In this document: positions 15,961 to 23,800 of the stretch, piece after piece
How positions within the stretch are numbered: the stretch's first letter is position 1
Layout of the letters: each line of letters starts with the position of its first letter
Assembly (NCBI GenBank): GCA_947648875.1
Contig: CANSPM010000006.1
Span: 44,497-108,496 of the forward strand
Origin: an uncultured Lachnospiraceae bacterium
GTDB taxonomy: Bacteria; Bacillota; Clostridia; Lachnospirales; Lachnospiraceae
DNA: 64,000 bases
Direction: 5' to 3'
Notes under the pieces: model-generated
What the model saw: only the letters and a program-made list of their open reading frames with translations
The model's database searches: none
Told to the model about the DNA's origin: nothing
Position numbers and translations under genes: made by a program

Positions 15961-17805
15961 ATGAATCCCATACAGGTATTGGATGCGGAAACCATAGACA
16001 GAATTGCCGCCGGTGAGGTGGTGGAACGGCCCTCCAGCGTGGTGAAAGAACTGGTGGAGAACGCTATTGATGCCGGGGCGGATTCCGTCACCGTGGAAAT
16101 CAAAGACGGGGGCATCGGTTTCATACGTGTCACGGACAACGGGGCGGGGATTCCCAGAGACCAGCTGCGGACCGCTTTTTTGCGCCATGCCACCAGCAAG
16201 ATCCGGGGAGCGGAAGATCTGTCCGGCATCGCCAGCCTGGGGTTTCGGGGGGAGGCTTTGTCCAGCATCTGCGCGGTGGCCATGGTGGAGGTGATCACCA
16301 AGACGGCGGATGCTCTTACCGGTACCCATCTGGTGATGGAAGGTCCCAGGGAGACCGCGTTTGAGGAGGTGGGGGCTCCCACGGGAACCACGTTTCTGAT
16401 TCGAAACCTCTTTTTTAACACTCCCGCCCGGCGGAAATTTCTGAAAAGTCCCACCACCGAGGCGGGCTACATCGTAGATCTGATGGAGCATATGGCCCTG
16501 TCCAGGCCGGATATCTCCTTTAAGTTTCAGGTGGGCAGCCAGACTCGGTTCTACACTTCGGGAAACGGGGAACTGCGGGAGGTAATCTATCGGATCTACG
16601 GCAGGGACATGATTCAGAATCTGGTACCCTTCTCTCTGGAAACGGAAGCGTTTCAAATCGACGGCTATCTGGGCACCCCGGCCATTGTCCGCTCCAACCG
16701 CAATTTTGAAGTCTATTTTCTGGGGGGCAGATATATCCGTAGCAATCTGCTGGGCAGAGCCATCGAGGAAGGGTACCGGGAATATCTGATGCAACACAAG
16801 TTCCCCCTCTGTGTGTTGCATATGAAACTGAAAGATATTTCCAGAGTGGATGTAAATGTGCACCCCAGCAAGATGGAAGTGCGTTTTATGGACGGCCCGG
16901 GAATTTTCGACGCTGTGTCCGCAGGCATCAGGGAAAGGCTCAGAAACCGGGAGATGATTCCTTCTGTGGGTCTGGACGAAAAACAGCCTTCCCACAGAGA
17001 AATACAGCTTTTGCAGGAAATGTCCCATCAGGGGAAGCCCGTCGGGGGAGGGAACCAGCGGCAATCAGGTTTTACAAAAGAAAAGCCCCAGATCGCTCCG
17101 GAGCCTTTTGAGGTAAACCGCGCCAGGCAGTACCGGGTCATGGAAGAGACTCGCTATCAGGCGGACCGTGGGCAGACGCAGGATTTCCATCAGGGAGAAC
17201 TTTTTGAGGAAAAGGTGCTGACACCGGAAAAGCGGGTGTATTTCAGACTCATTGGCCAGGTTTTTGACACCTATTGGCTGATCGAGTACGAGGACAGGAT
17301 GCTTGTCGTGGACCAGCATGCGGCCCATGAGAAGGTAAAGTATGAGCGGTTCATGAAGCAATACCATGAGAAAAGTTTGATAACCCAGAACCTGCTGCCC
17401 CCTGTTATCGTGAGTCTTACGGGACAGGAGGAGACCGCCTACAGGGAGTACGCGGCTGTCTTCGCGGAACTGGGCTTTGAGGTGGAGCCCTTCGGCGGCA
17501 GCGAGTATGCCCTGCGCAGCGTACCGGTGGACCTGTATGGCTGTCAGGAAAAAGAACTGTTTCTGGCAGTGCTGGATGAACTTCTGGAGGGAGGAATCCG
17601 GGGGGATCTGACCGTGGTGCGGGAAAAGATCGCCTCCATGTCCTGCAAGGCGGCCGTGAAGGGCAACAACCGTCTTAGCACCCAGGAGGCCCAGCGGCTT
17701 ATCGACGAACTGCTGACGTTGGACAATCCCTACAACTGTCCTCATGGAAGGCCCACAATCATTTCCGTGAGCAAATATGAAATGGAGAAAAAGTTTAAGA
17801 GATGA
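15961..17805 (+). CDS. mutL: DNA mismatch repair protein MutL (endonuclease type)
   Basis: Couples MutS recognition to strand removal. The GHKL ATPase domain opens the protein: VVKELVENAIDAGA holds the metal Asn/Glu, DNGAGIP and GFRGEALSSI are motifs II and III. A variable linker around residues 330-415 is followed by the dimerisation domain with DQHAAHEKVKYE at residue 451, the endonuclease motif of MutL proteins from bacteria lacking MutH, and a C-terminal CPHGRPT. Thus strand nicking is done by MutL itself. TTAGGAGG lies 9 bases before the ATG. It overlaps miaA by 4 bases. Confidence 0.96.
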   Translation: MNPIQVLDAETIDRIAAGEVVERPSSVVKELVENAIDAGADSVTVEIKDGGIGFIRVTDNGAGIPRDQLRTAFLRHATSKIRGAEDLSGIASLGFRGEALSSICAVAMVEVITKTADALTGTHLVMEGPRETAFEEVGAPTGTTFLIRNLFFNTPARRKFLKSPTTEAGYIVDLMEHMALSRPDISFKFQVGSQTRFYTSGNGELREVIYRIYGRDMIQNLVPFSLETEAFQIDGYLGTPAIVRSNRNFEVYFLGGRYIRSNLLGRAIEEGYREYLMQHKFPLCVLHMKLKDISRVDVNVHPSKMEVRFMDGPGIFDAVSAGIRERLRNREMIPSVGLDEKQPSHREIQLLQEMSHQGKPVGGGNQRQSGFTKEKPQIAPEPFEVNRARQYRVMEETRYQADRGQTQDFHQGELFEEKVLTPEKRVYFRLIGQVFDTYWLIEYEDRMLVVDQHAAHEKVKYERFMKQYHEKSLITQNLLPPVIVSLTGQEETAYREYAAVFAELGFEVEPFGGSEYALRSVPVDLYGCQEKELFLAVLDELLEGGIRGDLTVVREKIASMSCKAAVKGNNRLSTQEAQRLIDELLTLDNPYNCPHGRPTIISVSKYEMEKKFKR

Positions 17806-18746
17806 AACCTTTGATTGTACTGACGGGCCCCACGGCGGTGGGGAAAACGGCGCTGTCCGTTGAACTGGCCAAAATGGCGGGAGGAGAAATCCTCTCCGCA
17901 GACTCCATGCAGGTCTATCGGGGCATGGATATCGGTTCCGCCAAGATCCGCCCAAGAGAGACGCAGGAAGTTCCTCACCATCTGATCGATGTGCTGGATC
18001 CGGATCAGGAGTTCAATGTGACGGTTTTTCAAAAGCTGTGCAAACAGGCCATGGAGGGCATCTATGAGCGGGGACATATCCCCATCCTCACCGGCGGCAC
18101 GGGCTTTTATATTCAGGCAGTGCTGCGGGATATAGACTTTACGGAGAATGAGGAAAATACCGGCTACCGCAGGCAGCTGGAACAGCTGGCCGTCAGGGAG
18201 GGACCGGAATCTCTGCATAAGATGCTGGCCGAAGCGGACCCGGAGGCCGCCGGGGCCATCCATGCCCACAATGTGAAACGCATAATCCGGGCGCTGGAAT
18301 TTCATCATCTCACCGGGGAAAAGATATCGGAGCACAACACCAGGGAGGCTGGTCGGCAGTCTCCCTACAGGTATTGCTATTTTGTGCTAAACGATGACAG
18401 GGAAAGGCTTTACCGGCGTATTGAAGAGCGGGTGGATCAGATGCTGGAGGCGGGGCTGGTGGAGGAAGTGCGCCGCCTGACGGACCGGGGATGCAGGCGG
18501 GATATGGTGTCCATGCAGGGGCTGGGCTACAAGGAGATTCTGGATTATCTGGCGGGAGATACCACTCTGGAGGAGGCTGTTTTCCGCATTAAGAGAGACA
18601 CCCGACATTTTGCCAAGCGTCAGCTGACCTGGTTTCGCAGAGAAAAGGATGTAATCTGGATAAATAAGCCAGATTTTGGATATGATGATAGGAAAATTCT
18701 GGAGGTTATGCGTCGGTATCTGAGAAGGGCGGAGATTTTGCCGTAA
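17802..18746 (+). CDS. miaA: tRNA dimethylallyltransferase
   Basis: Transfers the dimethylallyl group to A37 of tRNAs reading codons that begin with U. P-loop GPTAVGKT at residues 8-15, then ILSADSMQVYRGMDIGSAK with the catalytic Asp, LTGGTGFYIQAVL, and the C-terminal DTRHFAKRQLTWFR motif that contacts tRNA. Length 314 is typical. Its start overlaps the mutL stop (ATGA), the common mutS-mutL-miaA arrangement in Firmicutes. Confidence 0.96.
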   Translation: MKPLIVLTGPTAVGKTALSVELAKMAGGEILSADSMQVYRGMDIGSAKIRPRETQEVPHHLIDVLDPDQEFNVTVFQKLCKQAMEGIYERGHIPILTGGTGFYIQAVLRDIDFTENEENTGYRRQLEQLAVREGPESLHKMLAEADPEAAGAIHAHNVKRIIRALEFHHLTGEKISEHNTREAGRQSPYRYCYFVLNDDRERLYRRIEERVDQMLEAGLVEEVRRLTDRGCRRDMVSMQGLGYKEILDYLAGDTTLEEAVFRIKRDTRHFAKRQLTWFRREKDVIWINKPDFGYDDRKILEVMRRYLRRAEILP

Positions 18747-18847
18747 GCGCTTTCCGGCGGCGCGTTGTCCGGCAGCCGGGAAGCGGCGGGCTTTATATCC
18801 TCCGGTTTTGGCATCAAAGGAATGAGAATTGTATACGAGGAGTCTAT

Positions 18848-20176
18848 ATGAATATTGGATACAAAATGTATGAAGCCCTGGGCATTTCCAGGGAAGTTTA
18901 CGAGTATGGGGAGACTGTGGCGGGGAATCTTGCGGAGCGTTTTGCCGGGATTGACGCCACAGCGGAATATAATCAGCTGAAAGTACTCAGGGGCATGCAG
19001 GATCATCAGGTCAGCGAAGCCTGTCTGCTGGGTACCACAGGTTATGGCTACAATGATCTGGGGCGGGACACCCTGGAGCAGGTATACGCCTCCGTTTTTC
19101 ATACGGAGGATGCTCTGGTGCGTCCTCAGATTACCTGTGGTACCCATGCGCTGGCGCTGGCTCTTATGAGCAACCTGCGCCCCGGAGACGAGATTCTCTC
19201 CCCGGTGGGAAAGCCCTATGACACTCTGGAGGAGGTCATAGGCATCCGCCCCTCCAGGGGATCTCTGGCGGAATATGGCGTGACTTATGCCCAGGTGGAT
19301 CTGCTGCCGGACGGCGGTTTCGACTATGAGAATATCCGAAGAGCGATAAACGGGCGGACCCGCCTTGTGACGATCCAGCGCTCCAAGGGTTACCAGACCC
19401 GGCCCACGCTGTCCGTGGCCAGAATCGGGGAGCTGATCGCATTTGTGAAAGAGATCAGACCGGATGTGATCTGTATGGTAGATAACTGTTACGGAGAGTT
19501 TGTGGAAATTCAAGAGCCCAGCGATGTGGGAGCGGATATGGTGGTGGGTTCCCTGATCAAGAATCCCGGCGGCGGTCTGGCCCCCATCGGCGGTTATATC
19601 GCGGGCAGGCGGGAATGCGTGGAAAATGCGGCGTATCGGCTTACATCCCCGGGACTGGGCAAGGAGGTAGGGGCTTCTCTGGGAGCGTTGAAAGATTTTT
19701 ACCAGGGATTTTTCCTGGCCCCCACTGTGACGGCGGGAGCCTTAAAAGGAGCAATTTTTGCCGCCAATATATACGAGGGTCTGGGATATGATGTGGTGCC
19801 GGACGGCAGAGAGAGCAGGCACGATATTATTCAAGCCGTAACCTTTGGCACACCGGAGGGGGTGGTGGCCTTCTGCCAGGGGATTCAGGCGGCGGCTCCA
19901 GTGGACAGTCACGTGAATCCCGAGCCCTGGGACATGCCCGGCTATGACGCCCAGGTGATTATGGCGGCGGGAGCCTTTGTGTCCGGCTCCTCCATAGAGT
20001 TGTCAGCGGACGGTCCCATAAAGCCTCCGTACGCAGTATATTTTCAGGGAGGCCTGACCTGGGAGCACGCCAAATTTGGGATTCTGCGATCTTTGCAGTC
20101 TCTTGTCGACAAGGGACTGCTTGGGGCGGAAGATGTCGTCAGAGCCAGTGAAAAGTCGAAAAAATCCCTGTCATAA
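18848..20176 (+). CDS. PLP-dependent protein of the methionine gamma-lyase-like / 'aluminium resistance' (YnbB) family
   Basis: A 442-residue fold-type I pyridoxal-phosphate enzyme. The cofactor Lys is in VVGSLIKNPGGGLAP near residue 240; CMVDNCYGEF supplies the ring-binding Asp. The opening VLRGMQDHQVSEACLLGTTG and the PYAVYFQGGLTWEHAK ending are those of a family that sits after miaA in many Clostridia and Bacilli (YnbB of B. subtilis). It is usually named methionine gamma-lyase family or aluminium resistance protein, but its reaction is not established. A short gap of 101 bases separates it from miaA. Confidence 0.85.
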   Translation: MNIGYKMYEALGISREVYEYGETVAGNLAERFAGIDATAEYNQLKVLRGMQDHQVSEACLLGTTGYGYNDLGRDTLEQVYASVFHTEDALVRPQITCGTHALALALMSNLRPGDEILSPVGKPYDTLEEVIGIRPSRGSLAEYGVTYAQVDLLPDGGFDYENIRRAINGRTRLVTIQRSKGYQTRPTLSVARIGELIAFVKEIRPDVICMVDNCYGEFVEIQEPSDVGADMVVGSLIKNPGGGLAPIGGYIAGRRECVENAAYRLTSPGLGKEVGASLGALKDFYQGFFLAPTVTAGALKGAIFAANIYEGLGYDVVPDGRESRHDIIQAVTFGTPEGVVAFCQGIQAAAPVDSHVNPEPWDMPGYDAQVIMAAGAFVSGSSIELSADGPIKPPYAVYFQGGLTWEHAKFGILRSLQSLVDKGLLGAEDVVRASEKSKKSLS

Positions 20177-20275
20177 TTCTTGGATTGGGTGTGTACAGAA
20201 CTGCAAAAATATGGTAAGATTACTAATATGCTTTGCATGGCAAAGGCAATACCAAAGAAAGTAGAGGGAGTACTT

Positions 20276-20515
20276 TTGAAGAGAGTCAATTGGGTATTTG
20301 TTGTTCTGATATTGATCGGTTTTGTGATTGGTCGTTTTATCGGAACTTACTTCAGCGGAAGTTTCCTGAATTATGGACAAACCTTTGGCCTGAGCAGTCC
20401 CTTCGTCCTGGATCTGGGATTTATCATTCTGACTTTCGGACTGCAAATCCAAATCACGATCGCCAGCGTCATCGGTGTGGTCATCGCGCTGGTCGTATAC
20501 AAGTTCATCAGATAG
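20276..20515 (+). CDS. small two-helix membrane protein, DUF4321-like
   Basis: Starting at TTG 20276 (GAGGGAG at 20264-20270, spacing 5) gives 79 residues: KRVNWVFVVLILIGFVIG is one membrane helix, then a short SGSFLNYGQTFGLSSPFVLDL stretch, and a second span near VIGVVIALVVYKFIR. This layout matches the DUF4321 family often found next to radC and mreB in Clostridia. An ATG at 20228 in the same frame would add 16 residues but lacks a ribosome site. Function unknown; membrane location is inferred from hydrophobicity. Confidence 0.7.
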   Translation: MKRVNWVFVVLILIGFVIGRFIGTYFSGSFLNYGQTFGLSSPFVLDLGFIILTFGLQIQITIASVIGVVIALVVYKFIR

Positions 20516-20557
20516 TCCTTATGCATCCGCACATGGGAGAAGGCGGACAGGAGGACA

Positions 20558-21250
20558 ATGAATGCATTGGAAAAGGTAAGGCAGAGGGATCTGCCCTACG
20601 AGAAATTTCTTCGTCTAGGGCCGGAGTGCCTGACGGAGAGTGAACTTTTGGCGATTATCCTGCGGACGGGCACCAGGGATAAGAGCGCGCTGGAACTGGC
20701 CCAGGAAGTCTTGGCGCTGGCCGATCCTTCCAGGGAAGTGTTGCTTGGGCTGTACGATATTCCCCTGGATCGCCTGATGCAGATCAATGGGATCGGGCAG
20801 GTCAAGGCGGTAAAACTTAAATGTCTTACCGAGCTGTCCCGGCGCATCGCCTCGGCCACAGCACGGGAGCGTGTCAGCCTGCACGAGCCGTGTACAGTGG
20901 CTGACTACTATATGGAACAGCTTCGCCACCGAAAGACAGAGAGTGTGATACTGGTGTCTGTGGATGCCAGAAGCCGTCTGCTGGGAGACTGTGTGATGTC
21001 AAGCGGCAGCGCCACCATGTCTCTGATTTCGCCCAGAGAGATCTTTCTGGAGGCGCTCAGACAACAGGCAGTCAGCATTATATTGGTGCACAACCATCCC
21101 AGCGGGGACCCTTCCCCCAGCAGGGCGGATGTGGAACTGACCGGTCAGCTGGTCGGGATGGGACAGATGCTTGGCATTCCTTTGCTGGACCACATCATCA
21201 TCGGAGATAACGAGTATATGAGTTTCCGTGAAAAGGGACTCATACCCTGA
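20558..21250 (+). CDS. radC: RadC-family JAB-domain protein
   Basis: 230 residues: an N-terminal helix-hairpin-helix pair (TESELLAIILRTGT; INGIGQVKAVKLKCLTEL) and a C-terminal JAB/MPN metalloprotease-like domain with the zinc motif HNHPSGDPSPSRAD near residue 178. Historically called a DNA repair protein, but a repair role is doubtful and the enzymatic activity is unknown. AGGAGG precedes the ATG. Its place directly before mreBCD is the classical arrangement (as in B. subtilis ysxA-mreB). Confidence 0.92.
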   Translation: MNALEKVRQRDLPYEKFLRLGPECLTESELLAIILRTGTRDKSALELAQEVLALADPSREVLLGLYDIPLDRLMQINGIGQVKAVKLKCLTELSRRIASATARERVSLHEPCTVADYYMEQLRHRKTESVILVSVDARSRLLGDCVMSSGSATMSLISPREIFLEALRQQAVSIILVHNHPSGDPSPSRADVELTGQLVGMGQMLGIPLLDHIIIGDNEYMSFREKGLIP

Positions 21251-21409
21251 TATTAAATAAAGCTGCGTCGGCAGCGGAACTTCAAGACAGCCTCTGCCCG
21301 GACATATGCCAGGAAAAAATACTGACCGCAGTATGGGCAGGAATTTTTCCACCGGGGAGGTATATGGGAGGGCGGAGGCGGAACTTCAAATAAGAAAGGG
21401 GCCTGTAAC

Positions 21410-22420
21410 ATGGCAAACAACGCATACGGTATCGACTTAGGTACCAACAACATTAAAATCTACAGTCGAAGCGATGACAATATCGTGGTGGAAAAGAATA
21501 TGATCGCCATTGAAAATAAAAACACTCTTTTTGCCTATGGAAATTCCGCTTTTGAAATGTATGAGAAAGCACCGGCAAATATTCATATTTCTTATCCCCT
21601 GTCCAACGGCGTGATTGCCGACATAAAAAACATGGAGACCCTGATCCGGTACTTTATCAGCGATATTCAAAAGGGTAAGAGCCTGCCTGCCGATTACTTT
21701 ATCGCCGTTCCCACAGACGTGACAGAGGTGGAAAAGAGAGCGTTTTATGACCTGATTCGCGATGCCAACATGAAGGCCCGCAAGATTATGGTGGTGGAAA
21801 AAGCCGTGGCGGACGGTCTTGGCATGGGAATAGATGTGAAAAATTCCCAGGGTGTCATTGTTGTAAACGCCGGTTTTGAGACCACTGAAATCTCCATATT
21901 GTCCCTGGGCGGCATTGTGCTCAGCCGGCTGATCAAGGTGGGCGGCGTCAAGTTCGACGAGGCCATCCGTTCTGCGGTCCGCAGGGAGTTCAGTCTGATT
22001 ATCGGCGGCAAGACAGCGGAATCGGTGAAAATGTCTCTCTCCAAACTGGAGGAGGAGAAGCAGGGAGCGGTAGTTTACGGGCGGGATATTGTGACGGGAC
22101 TGCCGGTGGAACGGGAGATTCCCACCAAACTTGTGGTGGATTCTCTGGAGGAGCATTTCAATACGATTGTGGACAATGTAAAGGTGATTCTGGAAAGGAC
22201 ACCGCCTGAACTGGCAGCAGATATCTATCGCCACGGTATCTATCTCACGGGTGGCGCTTCCCAGACCAGCCATCTGGCAGAGCGCGTCAGCCAGGGCACA
22301 GGGCTGAAGGTCAACGCGTCCGAAAATCCCATGACCAGCGTGGCTGTGGGATTATCCAAGATCATCAATGAGGATAACTATAAAACCGTAGCGTACGCGA
22401 TTGAAGGGATGAGTAAATGA
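21410..22420 (+). CDS. mreB: rod shape-determining protein MreB
   Basis: Bacterial actin that guides lateral wall synthesis. Actin-fold motifs: phosphate 1 GIDLGTNNIKIY at residues 5-16, VVNAGFETTEISILS as phosphate 2, and the adenosine motif YLTGGASQTSHLA near residue 280. Length 336 is normal. AAAGGGG lies upstream. Between radC and this start is a 159-base gap holding two GCGGAACTTCAA copies (about 21277 and 21387). It overlaps mreC by 4 bases, so mreBCD is one translational unit. Confidence 0.94.
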   Translation: MANNAYGIDLGTNNIKIYSRSDDNIVVEKNMIAIENKNTLFAYGNSAFEMYEKAPANIHISYPLSNGVIADIKNMETLIRYFISDIQKGKSLPADYFIAVPTDVTEVEKRAFYDLIRDANMKARKIMVVEKAVADGLGMGIDVKNSQGVIVVNAGFETTEISILSLGGIVLSRLIKVGGVKFDEAIRSAVRREFSLIIGGKTAESVKMSLSKLEEEKQGAVVYGRDIVTGLPVEREIPTKLVVDSLEEHFNTIVDNVKVILERTPPELAADIYRHGIYLTGGASQTSHLAERVSQGTGLKVNASENPMTSVAVGLSKIINEDNYKTVAYAIEGMSK

Positions 22421-23289
22421 GCCCAGTAATCAAAAAAAAGGGGGAGAAATTTACGATACCGAGTAAATATCTCCTCTTTGCTTTAACCTGTCTGTGTACT
22501 GTGCTGATGGCGCTGACTTTCAGCACAGATGTGTTCAACCAACCGTTAAATACGGCTGTGGGCTATGTGATCGTCCCGTTTCAACAGGGAATCAGCAAGG
22601 TGGGCAGCTGGCTTTCGGGAAGGGCAGATGAACTCATACAGATCCGCCAGCTGCTGGAGGAAAATGTGAACTTGCAGAAACAGGTGGACGAACTGCTGGT
22701 GGAAAATACACTGCTTCAGCAGGAAAAGGCCGAACTCAGTCGGTTGCGGGAACTTTACCAGCTGGATAACCAGTATGATGCGTATCACAAAGTGGGAGCC
22801 AGAATTATTGCCAGAGACAGCGGAAACTGGTATTCTGCGTTTGTGATAGACAAGGGGGCTAAAGACAGCCTTGAGGTGGACATGAATGTGATTGCCAGCG
22901 GCGGTCTGGTAGGACGGATCAGTGAAGTGGGGCCAGACTGGGCCCGAGTCACTTCCGTCATTGCCGACAACTCCAATGTGTCTGCCAAGACGCTGAACTC
23001 CTCCGACACCATGATCGTGTCCGGTGACTTGCAGGCCATGCATGACGGCGTAATCCGGTTCAGCCAGCTGATAGACAGCCAGGACAGCGTGGTGGTGGGA
23101 GACAAAGTAGTGACCTCTCATATCAGTGACAAATACCTGCCCAATATCCTGATTGGTACGATACATACCATTAACAGGGACTCCAATAACCTGACAAAAT
23201 CCGGTTATCTGACACCTGCCGTAGATTTTGAGCATCTGGAGGAAGTGCTGGTCATCACGGACATGAAAAGGGAGTGGGATGATGCTTAG
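22417..23289 (+). CDS. mreC: rod shape-determining protein MreC
   Basis: Scaffold of the elongation complex, outside the membrane. A cytoplasmic start (MSPVIKKKGEKF) leads to one transmembrane helix (residues 17-36), a coiled coil around 68-115 rich in Leu and Glu (QLLEENVNLQKQVDELLVEN), then the beta-barrel domain with IARDSGNWYSAFVIDKGAKD and GLVGRISEVG. Length 290 fits. The start overlaps the mreB stop by 4 bases and its end overlaps mreD by 11. Confidence 0.93.
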   Translation: MSPVIKKKGEKFTIPSKYLLFALTCLCTVLMALTFSTDVFNQPLNTAVGYVIVPFQQGISKVGSWLSGRADELIQIRQLLEENVNLQKQVDELLVENTLLQQEKAELSRLRELYQLDNQYDAYHKVGARIIARDSGNWYSAFVIDKGAKDSLEVDMNVIASGGLVGRISEVGPDWARVTSVIADNSNVSAKTLNSSDTMIVSGDLQAMHDGVIRFSQLIDSQDSVVVGDKVVTSHISDKYLPNILIGTIHTINRDSNNLTKSGYLTPAVDFEHLEEVLVITDMKREWDDA

Positions 23290-23800
23290 AAAAATTACCA
23301 TGACTGTCCTGATTCTGTTTTGCTTTGTGCTACAGACGACGCTGTTCCGCAGTCTGGCTTTTGCGGGGATTGCTCCCAATCTGCTGATTGTGCTGACATC
23401 GGCTTTCGGATTTATGCGCGGGGAGAAGGAGGGGCTGCTGATCGGCTTCTTTTCGGGGATACTCTGTGATATATTTTTTTCGGATATATTGGGATTTCAT
23501 GCGCTTGTATATATGTATATCGGTTTTTTGAACGGTAAATTCTGTAAGATTTTCTACCCCGAAGATATTAAACTACCTTTGGCGCTGATCACAGTCAGCG
23601 ATCTATCCTACGGTGTGGTCTGTTATGTGCTACTGTTTTTGCTTCGGGGCAGACTGAATTTTCCCTTTTATCTGGGAACGGTGATCCTGCCGGAAGCGGT
23701 ATATACCATCATTGTCACCTGTCTGCTATATCCGCTGGCCCTGTTTGTGAACAATCGGCTGGAGGAATTTGAGAGAAAGAGAGCGAAGAAATTTGTTTGA
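23279..23800 (+). CDS. mreD: rod shape-determining protein MreD
   Basis: 173-residue integral membrane protein with about five hydrophobic spans, the third member of mreBCD. Conserved small motifs are visible: APNLLIVLTSAFGFMRGEKEGLLIGFFSGIL early on, and DIFFSDILGFHAL, which follows the MreD pattern. ATG codons at 23279 and 23282 are both possible. Its 3' end overlaps the start region of the PBP2 gene. Confidence 0.88.
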   Translation: MMLRKITMTVLILFCFVLQTTLFRSLAFAGIAPNLLIVLTSAFGFMRGEKEGLLIGFFSGILCDIFFSDILGFHALVYMYIGFLNGKFCKIFYPEDIKLPLALITVSDLSYGVVCYVLLFLLRGRLNFPFYLGTVILPEAVYTIIVTCLLYPLALFVNNRLEEFERKRAKKFV